A stretch of 64,000 nucleotides of DNA from Fervidobacterium thailandense. Its GTDB lineage: Bacteria; Thermotogota; Thermotogae; Thermotogales; Fervidobacteriaceae. Each line of letters starts with the position of its first letter. Position 1 is the stretch's first letter. This document shows positions 48,417-57,358 of this stretch, in pieces. The notes below the pieces were generated by a model that saw nothing but the letters and a program-made list of their open reading frames with translations, did no database searches and was not told where the DNA came from. A program made the position numbers and the translations under genes. Where the stretch lies: the NCBI RefSeq assembly GCF_001719065.1, contig NZ_LWAF01000007.1:1-64000 (forward strand), written 5' to 3'.

Positions 48417-48998
48417 ATGATAAAAAAGCTCATCTTGTTGGCAATTTTACTTACCATCATATTTGTAATTTCCGAGATATCCAATCGTGAATTTAATACG
48501 TCTTTTGTGGCTTCAATTACCGAACCAAAAGGTTCGACTACCGAGTTGCCGGACGTTAAGGAAAGCACAAGCTCGGAAACCGAACAAAACCGTACAACAA
48601 CGGATGAAACTTCCGTGGTGATAGTCGCCAGGGAGGGAACCTATTCGAGCATTGACGAGTCCGAAACTAAAATTGATGAAGCGGAACGTATCTACGCTGA
48701 TTTTCAAAAACTTGAGAGAATAATTCGACGATACCTGAGCGGTGGGCACAGAATTTCGATGCTGAATTTTGGAACTTTGAAACAGTTTGGGTACCTTGGT
48801 GCCGAAGATCTTTATCTCGAAGATGGGTACGAAATTGGGTTTACACCTAAGAATGATGGTTTTACCATATTTGTTAAGCCCAAAACGTTGCTGAACGCGG
48901 AAGTCACCGCCAAGCTTAAAGATAAGGCTAACATCCAATTAGATACGTTTAGTAACCCACGTTACGAATTTTGGATCAAAGCCTACAGAACACCTTAG
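48417..48998 (+). CDS. membrane-anchored protein of unknown function
   Basis: The gene is not recognised. The 193-residue product has one N-terminal span (about 4-21), a Ser/Thr/Glu-rich linker (about 35-80) and a globular C-terminal domain (about 90-193) of alpha-beta type. GAGGTG lies seven bases before ATG 48417, overlapping the end of the permease gene by sequence context (5 bp apart), so it is probably in the same operon. It may be an accessory protein of that permease; this is inference from position. Confidence 0.65.
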   Translation: MIKKLILLAILLTIIFVISEISNREFNTSFVASITEPKGSTTELPDVKESTSSETEQNRTTTDETSVVIVAREGTYSSIDESETKIDEAERIYADFQKLERIIRRYLSGGHRISMLNFGTLKQFGYLGAEDLYLEDGYEIGFTPKNDGFTIFVKPKTLLNAEVTAKLKDKANIQLDTFSNPRYEFWIKAYRTP

Positions 48999-49010
48999 CC
49001 ACCAGCGTTA

Positions 49011-51251
49011 TCAAACATCCACAACCCTAACTTGCCAATCACCAGGAAGGTCACGCTTTAGTTCTTCCGAAAATCTGATTATCTTCCTCGCATCCTGCGT
49101 TTTGACAACGATCTGGTATCTGTATTTATTCATTATCTTCGGTATAGGAGGTTCGGTTGGCCCAAGAACTTCTTCGTTCTCTGACAGTAACGATTCTATC
49201 TTCGAAACGGCAACTTCAGCAGTCTCCAATCCTACCTCTTTATTCGAATTCGCGTAAATCAGTTCCACCATCTCAGAAAATGGTGGGTAGTTGAGGGCCT
49301 TTCTCAATTGAAGCTCGGATTCGTAATAACCGTGGATATCTTGACGCTGCGCGTAGGTGATTACCGGGTGCTCTGGGTTGTACGTCTGGATCACAGCAAT
49401 TCCTTTTTCGCTCCTTCCCGACCTACCTACTACCTGGACAAGCAACTGGAACGTTCTCAGCGGAGCGTTCACATCGGGATACGAGATCAACGCATCAACA
49501 TCAATCACGCCCACAACTGCTATTCTGTAGATATCCAGTCCTTTCGTTACCATTTTGGTACCAACTAAGATGTCGATTTTTCCCTCTCTCAACTTGTCGA
49601 GAGTCTGCTTGATCTTTTCCGGTTCATCGGCGATTTCCGCGTCCAATCTCCCGATGTTCCTTCCGGGAAAGAGTAGTTTTAACTCACGTTCTATTTTTTC
49701 CGTACCTGTGCCTTTGTCGATGAACATGCCCGAATTACAACGTGGACATGTGAGTGAGAGTTTCTCCTCGTATCCACACACATGACATTTTAGTTTCTCG
49801 GAATCCGAGTGGTAAACAAGGCTCACATCACAGTGTGGACAAGTTAACACAAAACCGCAAACTGCACATTGAACTCTTGAAAAACCCTTGCGCCGTGTGA
49901 AAACGAGCGCGGACTTGCCATCTTCTATGGCTTTTTTTATTTCTTCATACAAACTTTCGGAGATCGAACTGCTGACTTTTCTCTCGCGTCTCATGTCCAC
50001 TACCGAAACATGCGGTAGTTCGACGTTGTATCTCCTTGTCAGTACCGTTAGGGTCATATCCTTGATGTGTCGCGCAAGGTAGTAATGTTTTAGTGAAGGT
50101 GTCGCAGAACCGTAAATAACTTTGACAGGAAAATTTTGAAGGATGGTGTGAGTCCAGTAAAACGGTTCGGAACTGTTGAAGTAACTTTCATCGTGTTCTT
50201 CATCAACAATAACGAGGCTTAAGCCTTTAATTGGAACAAAGACCGCACTTCGTGGACCGACAAGAACGTCTATATCACCTTTAACCGCCCCGGTCCACAC
50301 CTCTACTCTTTTGGCATCCGTAAGGTAGCTGTGGTAAACACCGATGGAAAGATCCGGGAATCTCCGCTTAATACGCGCCAACGTTTGCTCCGTTAGGGAA
50401 ATCTCCGGTACAAGGTACAGTACGCGACCCGTTGACAGGTACATTCTCATGACCTCAAGGTAGATCTCCGTTTTACCACTCCCGGTTGGTCCCAACAGGA
50501 GTGTGTCCTTCTCCGCGTTTTTTATTTCATTAACTGAGTTCCGTTGCTCATCACTCAGCTGAACACCCACAGCTTGCCGGTTCTGTGAAACGGGTTCGGT
50601 AGTCATCAAGATGATCCCTTTGTTCTTTAACTGAATAACCACATCACGGGAAACGTTGGTCATTTCAAGGAGTTCGGACAAACGAATACCCTCGTTCAAA
50701 AGGAGGTAGTTCACCACTTTCGATTGAGCCGATGTGAGTTTGTAACTGTGGAGGTTAGCCGGTGAAATCTTTAAATACACGTAATACTCCTCGCGAGGCT
50801 TTGGTATCTTGACATCGAAGTCTTTATAAATTCTCACAAGCCCATTTCGGATGTATTCTTTGTAATTCGATAGCTTTTTGAACTCTTCAAAAGTTACGCG
50901 CTCAAAATTCAGTAAAGGACTTTGACTCTCAACGAAAAGTACGTAATAGTCATCGAACTTGGGAGGGAAGCACAAATCGAAGTATCTACCATAGCCACCA
51001 CCATGCTTTTCGGCCGCGTAAAGGAGTGCTCGAATCCTCCAGTCTTCAAGAAAAGAAACAAAATCGAGCCTTTCCACAACGGTTCCTGTAAGATCCTCTG
51101 GCCTGTACTCGGATCGGTTTACAATGTAGCCAACAACTTTTCGACCCTTGAAGGGCACTAAAACCCTTTCACCTATCTCTATAATTTCCGAGGACTCGTA
51201 CCAGTACAAAGTATTGAGAGTGTGCCCAGAAATCGCAACTTGGTAATACAT
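49011..51251 (-). CDS. priA: primosomal protein N' (replication restart helicase)
   Basis: PriA reloads the replisome at stalled forks. The 746-residue protein has an N-terminal DNA-binding part and a winged helix (about 175-215). The helicase core shows Walker A LGPTGSGKTEIY, DEEH in IVDEEHDES, and later motifs GTKMVTKGLD and VVGRSGRSEKG. A cysteine-rich insertion follows the pattern CAVCGF, CPHCDVS, CHVCGYEE, CPRCNSG, which binds two zinc ions. Confidence 0.97.
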   Translation of the reverse strand: MYYQVAISGHTLNTLYWYESSEIIEIGERVLVPFKGRKVVGYIVNRSEYRPEDLTGTVVERLDFVSFLEDWRIRALLYAAEKHGGGYGRYFDLCFPPKFDDYYVLFVESQSPLLNFERVTFEEFKKLSNYKEYIRNGLVRIYKDFDVKIPKPREEYYVYLKISPANLHSYKLTSAQSKVVNYLLLNEGIRLSELLEMTNVSRDVVIQLKNKGIILMTTEPVSQNRQAVGVQLSDEQRNSVNEIKNAEKDTLLLGPTGSGKTEIYLEVMRMYLSTGRVLYLVPEISLTEQTLARIKRRFPDLSIGVYHSYLTDAKRVEVWTGAVKGDIDVLVGPRSAVFVPIKGLSLVIVDEEHDESYFNSSEPFYWTHTILQNFPVKVIYGSATPSLKHYYLARHIKDMTLTVLTRRYNVELPHVSVVDMRRERKVSSSISESLYEEIKKAIEDGKSALVFTRRKGFSRVQCAVCGFVLTCPHCDVSLVYHSDSEKLKCHVCGYEEKLSLTCPRCNSGMFIDKGTGTEKIERELKLLFPGRNIGRLDAEIADEPEKIKQTLDKLREGKIDILVGTKMVTKGLDIYRIAVVGVIDVDALISYPDVNAPLRTFQLLVQVVGRSGRSEKGIAVIQTYNPEHPVITYAQRQDIHGYYESELQLRKALNYPPFSEMVELIYANSNKEVGLETAEVAVSKIESLLSENEEVLGPTEPPIPKIMNKYRYQIVVKTQDARKIIRFSEELKRDLPGDWQVRVVDV

Positions 51252-51287
51252 TATCCCGTTCGCTCCCCATAAAGCGGCTGAAGATAC

Positions 51288-52160
51288 CTACAGGACTGCC
51301 TCAGCAACCTGTTGTATGAGTTCAAAGTCCCTGACTGTCGCAGTAAGGTAAAAGCCGTGAACGTAAGGTCTGAGGGCTTCCACCACATCGAGTACTCTTT
51401 TCAGCGAGTAAGCTTTCAAATCTTCATCCGTTCGGTGGTTAAAATATTCCTTCGGCACGTACACACCGGGTACTTTTGAAAAGTACTCCATCTGCGATAC
51501 TGTTTCGAATACCATTAAAGCAACGTATATTTTCACTTTAGAAAACATTTCATCGTCCATCTCCAGTGCTTTGCTAAGAAATGTTTCCATGGCTTCCGGC
51601 AGAAAAACAGGCTGAGATATGAAAAAAGCACATCCATTGTCGAATTTTCCTCTCATCCTGTTTACCGTTCCGACAACATCTTTCTCGTACGGACTGAACA
51701 CTCCTCCTGTGCAGAAATCGAACTTTCCATAAAGCTTTACACCGGCCAAGTTTTCGCTTTTTTTGTTCATCAGTTCAACCAGTTTGAAAACATCGTAGAT
51801 CGAAAAGTCCTCGATGTACGATGCAAAAGGATAGGTTCCAACGCGAGGATCATCACCTGAAAGAATCAAGAGGTTCTTAACACCGAGCATGTGAGCCGCG
51901 ATCAGGTCTCCCTCTATGCGTATCGCGTTCCTGGTTGTCCTTGAAAAGTGCATGAGCACTTCGAAACCTTTTTCCACGAGTATGTGCGCTGGTGCGATTG
52001 GGGAAACCCTTGAACTGCCCATTGGAAGGTCCGTCACGGCAATTACCTGTGCGCCGCTTTTCACTGCTCCCGTACAAAACTCCACGTATTTTTCCCAATT
52101 CGTGCCCCGCGGCGGTAAAGTTTCAAGAATAAAACGCTTCTCAAGGAGTTCACACCCCAA
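51288..52160 (-). CDS. methylenetetrahydrofolate reductase-like protein
   Basis: A TIM-barrel flavoprotein of 290 residues related to MetF. It starts ERRF-like (LEKRFILETLPPRGTNW), and has the VTDLPMGSSRVSPIA strand, NAIRIEGDLIAAHMLGVKNLLILSGDDP, and ISQPVFLPEAME where MetF has its catalytic Q/F region. It would reduce methylene-THF to methyl-THF for methionine or one-carbon metabolism. It lies between pyk and priA with no other folate gene nearby. Divergence from enteric MetF leaves the exact electron donor open. Confidence 0.85.
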   Translation of the reverse strand: MGCELLEKRFILETLPPRGTNWEKYVEFCTGAVKSGAQVIAVTDLPMGSSRVSPIAPAHILVEKGFEVLMHFSRTTRNAIRIEGDLIAAHMLGVKNLLILSGDDPRVGTYPFASYIEDFSIYDVFKLVELMNKKSENLAGVKLYGKFDFCTGGVFSPYEKDVVGTVNRMRGKFDNGCAFFISQPVFLPEAMETFLSKALEMDDEMFSKVKIYVALMVFETVSQMEYFSKVPGVYVPKEYFNHRTDEDLKAYSLKRVLDVVEALRPYVHGFYLTATVRDFELIQQVAEAVL

Positions 52161-52207
52161 AATTATACCCCCATCCGTTCTGGGACATGAAGGTTATCTC
52201 CAATTTG

Positions 52208-53632
52208 TTACACAATCACTTGGATCTGAACGGTGTTCGTTGTTCCCGGTTTACCCCAAGGTATCCCGGCGACAAGGACTACTGTGTCTCCGCTCTTTGC
52301 CATACCGGTCTCCTTCGCAATTTGAATAACGCGTTCAATCATTTCATCGGTAGTAAGACTCGCTTCTATTTTGACGGGAATTACACCCCAAACGAGAGAG
52401 AGTCGGCGGTAAGTAGCATCGTTGTGCGTTGCCGCGAGGACGGGAACGGATGGCTTGAACTTGGATACATGGATCGCCGTTGCTCCGGTGCTCGTGGCAG
52501 TGATTATCAACTTGGCCTCGACGTTTCTTGCGAGTGTGACCGCAGCGTACGATATGGCACTCGGTGTATCGAGCGATGAACTGTATTCTCTCAGCCATTC
52601 GATTTTGTAGCTTTCGTACTCCTCCATATACGCTTCCGTGTTCCTGGCAACCTCGTCCATGACCTTAACAGCTTCACACGGGTACTTCCCAACCGAAGTC
52701 TCGGCAGACAGCATTATCGCATCGGTGCCATCAAGTATAGCGTTGGAAATATCCGTTATCTCAGCGCGTGTCGGCGTTGGATTTTGAACCATACTCTCAA
52801 GCATCTGGGTTGCCGTGATGACAGGTTTCTTGTAAAGATTTGCAATTTCGATAATCCTTTTCTGTGCGATCGGTACTTGCGCAATGGGTATTTCAACTCC
52901 TAAATCACCGCGGGCTACCATGACCGCATCGGAAGCCAGAATTATCTCCTCAAGATTATCCAACGCTTGGGCTGTCTCGATCTTCGCAACGATGGGAATG
53001 TCGGTGAGGGCCTTCGCATCTTTTACATCCTTTGCCTTCCTGACAAACGAAAGAGCGAAGTAATCTATTCCCTCCTCGTTGCCCATTCTTATGAACTCTT
53101 TATCGCGGTCCGTTACCGAAGGAATCGATACGTCTACACCTGGTAAATTCACGCCTCGTTTGTGGGTAATCGTACCACCGCGTCTAACAACGCACAAAAT
53201 TGTCTTTTGAGACTTTAATACATCTTTCACCTCAAGTTCAATGGCACCGTCGTTTATTAAAATGCGCTCAGAAGGCTTGATTTCTTCGTATAGCTTGTCG
53301 TAATTAATCCAAAACCTCTTCGCGCTACCGACGAATTCTTCACCACAAACGATTTCGACCTCTGCTCCGTTCTCAAGAGTTACGTAATCTGTCTCAAATT
53401 TTCCAGTACGAATCTTCGGTCCAGCAAGATCCAGTAATATTGCGAAATTATACCCACGTTGTCGAATAGATTTTAGCCGTCGAATCCGTTCTCTGTGCAC
53501 TTCTATTGTCTCGTGCGAGGAATTCAACCTGAAAACATTTACTCCGCACTTTAGCAGTCCGAGGATACCCTCTTCAGATTCCGTGGCCGGACCTAATGTT
53601 GCAACTATCTTCGTCCTCCGCGGATAGGACAT
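52208..53632 (-). CDS. pyk: pyruvate kinase
   Basis: Makes ATP and pyruvate from phosphoenolpyruvate and ADP. The 474-residue enzyme shows RRTKIVATLGPAT, VNVFRLNSSHET, the active-site KIETAQALDNLEEI, MVARGDLGVEIP, and TQMLESM. The C-terminal regulatory domain (about 355-474) ends in TNTVQIQVI. ATG 53632 has GGGGGTG seven bases upstream; the frame begins at a GTG three codons before. Confidence 0.97.
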   Translation of the reverse strand: MSYPRRTKIVATLGPATESEEGILGLLKCGVNVFRLNSSHETIEVHRERIRRLKSIRQRGYNFAILLDLAGPKIRTGKFETDYVTLENGAEVEIVCGEEFVGSAKRFWINYDKLYEEIKPSERILINDGAIELEVKDVLKSQKTILCVVRRGGTITHKRGVNLPGVDVSIPSVTDRDKEFIRMGNEEGIDYFALSFVRKAKDVKDAKALTDIPIVAKIETAQALDNLEEIILASDAVMVARGDLGVEIPIAQVPIAQKRIIEIANLYKKPVITATQMLESMVQNPTPTRAEITDISNAILDGTDAIMLSAETSVGKYPCEAVKVMDEVARNTEAYMEEYESYKIEWLREYSSSLDTPSAISYAAVTLARNVEAKLIITATSTGATAIHVSKFKPSVPVLAATHNDATYRRLSLVWGVIPVKIEASLTTDEMIERVIQIAKETGMAKSGDTVVLVAGIPWGKPGTTNTVQIQVIV

Positions 53633-53719
53633 CTCAAGCACCCCCTAAAAAAGTTTATTTATTCAAAAAAATAGCGAATGATGGTAACTAAAGCGTTCCA
53701 AGTACCTTCCGCTTTCCAT

Positions 53720-53736
53720 ATTATATCACATCTCAT
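53720..53736 (-). promoter_or_regulatory. extended -10 promoter of pyk
   Basis: On the minus strand TGATATAAT (TATAAT at 53720-53725) is an extended -10 box about 90 bp before the pyk start. No good -35 box is seen. Confidence 0.5.
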
Positions 53737-54075
53737 CTCGAAGAACGGCAGTTGATGAAGACATATTTACAAGTTAATTTTTGAAAAGAGAACACAAGTT
53801 TCCTACCCTCCTAAATACCTCCTCAAGTAGTAACGTAGGATATTCGTACACATGTCCTAACACCATTATTTTGCTTTCCTTTCATCCCTTTCCCGTTACT
53901 TGACCTTGCTTTGTTCCATGTGTCTTGCCATCTTTGTGCCTTGTCTAGAAATTCTTCCTTTCTCTTACATCTTTCCGCATGGATCATCAAAAAGTATTCA
54001 TCATCCGCTCTGTGCGTGTTTTCTATTACCCCCATCATGTGTTTTGCCCTCGGTGGTATTGGGTTTAACTGTAAA

Positions 54076-55555
54076 GGGAGTACAATAAATTTTGTGTCTG
54101 GAAAATCTTAGCTTGCTAAGGTGTATAATATCTTATCCCAACAGAAAGGAGTGTATCGTATGGCTTCTATCTCCAATGAACAATTCCGTCAGGTCGTTGA
54201 AGATACTTTTAAACAACTTTCTTTGCAATACAACGTCGATTTACAACCTGGTTCTCCTCTTCGTTTGTTCTTAGAAGCCGCTATCAATGCCATTATGCGT
54301 GGTGAACGCGATGTCTTTCTTTCTAATGACCCTGATAACAAAGCTAATGGCTTTTATTCCCGTTTCCTTGATACCGCTATGGGCAAACTTAATCTTTCTG
54401 TCCCTCGCGATCGTAATTCTAACTTCCGTCCTCAAATTATTCCTGATAAGTATGTCAGAAGCGATGAGTCTTATTCTAACTTACTCCAATCTCTTCTTGT
54501 CAATGGTTATTCTAATTCTTCTTTACGTAATACTCTTAAAGCTCTTGGGCTTTCTTATTCTCAAAGTGATTTAGACCACATTGTTAAGTCTCTCAAAGAA
54601 GAACTTATGCTTTTCAAAACTCGTCAGTTGCCTGAACAAGCTCTTGCTCTTTTCATTGATGCTTATCATTGCTTTGTTAGAAGTGATTCTCGTGTTAGTG
54701 AACATGCTTGTTACATTATCGTTGGTATCGATTTAAAAGGTCAAAAAGATATCTTCGGTGTTTATACTTTCCCTGGTGCGGTCTCAAAGAGCCTTGCATC
54801 ATCGTTGGTGATGATTTCCCAGGCTTGCATGACAAACTCAAAATGGTATATCCAAAAGCTCATCATCAGTTATGTTTAGTTCATCTTCAAAGAAATATCA
54901 GAAAGAATCTCCCCAAACAAGATGCTTCACAACTCAACGAACAAGTCAAACAGCTCATACATTTTGACGATGTTCATACCGGAAAAGTTCACCTTGAAAG
55001 GTTATTTAGTCAGTATGTGAATAATCCAAAATACTCCAGCTACATCAAAACGCTATTTGAGAAAATAGAGCAATACACAGCATTCTTGAATTTCCCAAAG
55101 CCAGTAAGAAAACACCTTTACACAACAAATGTCGTTGAAAGTGTGAATAGCTTAGTTGAAAAAATTAGGATATCCCAAGGAGGATACTTCAACAGTATTG
55201 AGGTATTAGAACTGAACATATACTTAAGAAGACAAAATCTCAAACAAACGAAATGGAAGAACTCAGTACCAAGAATAGCTGGAGAAGCGTATGAAGTATT
55301 ACAAATATACAATGTGATGTACAAACTAAGCAGATGAAAAGCAAAAGACAATAGCAAAACAAGAAAGAACAAACGAAAAAGAAAAACTAAGAAACCCTTC
55401 GAAGGATAATAAAGCTAATGATAAGGTCATTGACAAATGAATAGTAAAATGGAAAAACTTAGCAAAAGGAAGAGTAAGGAGACAAAAATTAAAATAATTT
55501 ACTTCCTCATGTGGTTGTTCTCTTTTCTTCGGACACAAAATTCTTGGTCAGTCTC
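54076..55555 (+). mobile_element. IS256-family element, copy B
   Basis: 1480 bp with ends GGGAGTACAA (54076) and GAGACTGACC (read inward from 55555). A perfect 8-bp target duplication ACTGTAAA flanks it (54068-54075, 55556-55563). It is very similar to copy A and lies in opposite orientation, with a net loss of 49 bp inside the transposase. Confidence 0.96.
54160..55337 (+). pseudogene. IS256-family transposase with internal deletion
   Basis: It reads MASISNEQFRQ onward, without the frameshift of copy A, through LPEQALALFIDAYHCF to VYTFPG. There a net 49-bp deletion removes the NESSLNWNVVLRDLFDR segment and shifts the frame. GLKEPCIIVGDDFPGLHDK and the remaining C-terminal half continue in another frame to 55337. 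Inactive as it stands. Confidence 0.92.
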
Positions 55556-56458
55556 ACTGTAAATCTAACTTCTCGAATATTTCGTTCCATTCGTTCAACT
55601 TCCTTTCACTCCCTCCACAAAACTCCATCCCGTTATCCATCCGTATTTTCATCCTCCCTCTCACATTGTGCACCCTTAACCATAATGCCACTATCGAAAT
55701 AAACATGAACCCAAACGTTGAATTTAATTCATACGAGTATGCCGTAAATCTTGTTCGTGTCGCCACGTCTATCATATTCCATTCGTATCTCGGCAATCTG
55801 TAATTTTTCATGTGTTCATACACTTCTTTCGGTAAGCTTTCTTTGTCCAATAAATGCTTCGTATCTAATTGAAACTCACTGAATGGTATTAACGCTTCGT
55901 AATCGTATAAGCTCCTTTCTCCTTTCTTTGTCTTCCTTGTCTTTTTCGGTACTTTATTTCGTTTCAGAACAGATTTTATCGTATTTTCACTTATCACAAG
56001 CCCATATTTCTTCTGCAAATACGTAGACAATCTTCTGTATCTAAATCCTGTCCTCTTGGCTTCTTCAACGATTATGTCTTCAAACTCTGATTTTAGCTTC
56101 TTAGGGGAGTTTTTCGGCCTTCTTGACTTATCTTCTAAACAATCGTACACAGCTCTTCTTACTGTTGCTCTTGCGATACCTAATATCTTTGCAGTCTTTG
56201 ATACATTCCGGTTATTAGCTTCAAAGACTTTACGAACGACTTCCCTTGCTTTTTGAGGGGATAGTTTTCTTAGCTCGTGATATGATATAATGTTCATAGG
56301 CTGACCTCCCATCCTGGAAGGAATTTGGTAGTACGATAAAAGGGGATGTTACATGTTTTAATTATATCAAACAGGATGGAGGCAGCCTCTTGTGTTATTT
56401 TGTTTCTCTACTTGGTAAGTATGTCCACACCTATTCGTGGCTTTCCAAATTTCATCCC

Positions 56459-56486
56459 TTGAAAAATTCTCCACCTATGGTAAAAT
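56459..56486 (+). promoter_or_regulatory. promoter of the tRNA-Ser/tRNA-Arg unit
   Basis: TTGAAA (56459-56464) and TAAAAT (56481-56486) are 16 bp apart, and the -10 box is 14 bp before tRNA-Ser. Confidence 0.72.
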
Positions 56487-56500
56487 TCTTCATGCGGTGC

Positions 56501-56590
56501 GGAGAGATGGCCGAGTGGTCGAAGGCGCTTGCCTGCTAAGCAAGTGTGGAGGTTTCTCCACCGAGGGTTCGAATCCCTCTCTCTCCGCCA
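56501..56590 (+). tRNA. tRNA-Ser (anticodon GCT)
   Basis: A 90-nt class II tRNA with encoded CCA. The acceptor is GGAGAGA/TCTCTCC with discriminator G. The anticodon stem CTTGC/GCAAG encloses CTGCTAA, giving GCT (AGC/AGT codons). A long variable arm (GTGGAGGTTTCTCCAC) is present. Confidence 0.97.
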
Positions 56591-56619
56591 ATTTTTTTGT
56601 AATAGGCTCAAAAAAGCGC

Positions 56620-56696
56620 GTGCCCGTAGCTCAAGTGGATAGAGCGTCAGACTGCGGATCTGAAGGTTGTGGGTTCAACTCCCGCCGGGCACGCCA
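56620..56696 (+). tRNA. tRNA-Arg (anticodon GCG)
   Basis: A 77-nt cloverleaf with encoded CCA. The acceptor is GTGCCCG/CGGGCAC with discriminator G. The anticodon stem TCAGA/TCTGA encloses CTGCGGA, giving GCG. Most bacteria read CGN with an inosine-modified ACG tRNA; a G34 form would not need adenosine deamination. Confidence 0.95.
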
Positions 56697-56722
56697 GTTT
56701 TTGTTTTTTTATATCGACGAAC

Positions 56723-56760
56723 ACGGCGGTTCGAAATGCAAACCGCCGTTTTGTTTTTCT
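56723..56760 (+). terminator. terminator after tRNA-Arg
   Basis: A 9-bp stem (ACGGCGGTT 56723-56731, AACCGCCGT 56741-56749) closes a 9-nt loop and is followed by TTTGTTTTT. Confidence 0.9.
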
Positions 56761-56775
56761 TTTTTTAAAAAGGTG

Positions 56776-56784
56776 TGGTATAAT
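56776..56784 (+). promoter_or_regulatory. extended -10 promoter of the chemosensory operon
   Basis: TGGTATAAT (TATAAT at 56779-56784) is an extended -10 box just after the tRNA terminator and 44 bp before the first gene. The -35 region is only T-rich. Confidence 0.6.
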
Positions 56785-56827
56785 CTTTCCAGAAAAGCAA
56801 AGATAGAAGAAACGTGAGGTGGTTAGC

Positions 56828-57334
56828 TTGAGGATGGCTGAAAGAACATCCGGTGTTGAAGGTAGCGTCAGAAAGCGCGAGCTCACAAAACTCACCTATT
56901 ACCTTACGATATTCCTCGGATTCGTCACTTTCGTCTTTGGTTTTATCTCCATCGCGGTCTACCTCGGTGTTCTTTACCTTTCACCTGTTATTTCCAACCT
57001 AACCGGTATTGTTTTCCTGACGTCCAGGTATTTTCTCCTGACGCTGATAATGTTAACTTTTGCTGGATTTTTTACAGCATCTTATCCTGTTTCGAAAGCG
57101 GTCAACGGAAATTCTTCATTTCACATAATTATGGCCTTCGGATGTTCTGGAGTAGCGTTGGGGACGCAGGTTTTCAAGTTGGCTATATCAGGTCCGACAT
57201 GGATAGGCTTGGATCTTCTTGGTAACAATGGAAATACGATGGAAATGATGTACTTAACAGCTGTTTATTTTGTCTATTCATTAATACTCTTCGTCGTCGA
57301 GTTCACCTTACTCAAGGGTGAGTTCTCCGAGTAA
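56828..57334 (+). CDS. small integral membrane protein of unknown function
   Basis: The gene is not recognised. The 168-residue product has a charged N-terminus (about 25 residues) and four predicted membrane spans (near 25-50, 60-88, 95-118 and 140-160). TTG 56828 is taken as start because GAGGTG is six bases upstream; ATG 56834 and GTG 56819 are alternatives. It is the first gene after the promoter and ends 24 bp before the CheR-TPR gene, so it may be a membrane component of the chemosensory system. That role is inferred from position only. Confidence 0.7.
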   Translation: MRMAERTSGVEGSVRKRELTKLTYYLTIFLGFVTFVFGFISIAVYLGVLYLSPVISNLTGIVFLTSRYFLLTLIMLTFAGFFTASYPVSKAVNGNSSFHIIMAFGCSGVALGTQVFKLAISGPTWIGLDLLGNNGNTMEMMYLTAVYFVYSLILFVVEFTLLKGEFSE

Positions 57335-57358
57335 AGGTCGTTTTGGAGGTAATAAAGT

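Larger units (their letters stand above)
53823..56297 (-). pseudogene. IS481-like transposase interrupted by IS256
   Basis: The N-terminal part (55556-56297) starts MNIISYHELRKLSP, with a helix-turn-helix (VSKTAKILGIARATVRR) and the rve-type core to FEKLDLQ. The C-terminal part (53823-54067) has MMGVIENTHRADDEY and AQRWQDTWN. Joining them with one copy of the 8-bp duplication gives an uninterrupted 328-residue frame through LQLNPIPPRAKHMMG. The acidic triad would be in QLDTKH, IRMDNG and GVIENTH. The IS256 insertion falls between the second aspartate and the glutamate. Confidence 0.9.
53791..56396 (-). mobile_element. IS481-like element split by IS256
   Basis: Probable ends are AACACAAG at 53791 and the same sequence read inward from 56396, with weaker similarity inside (CTACCCTCCT / CTGCCTCCATCCT). 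Without the IS256 copy the element is about 1.1 kb, the normal size for a one-gene element. No clear target duplication is visible, so the outer limits are provisional. Confidence 0.6.
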
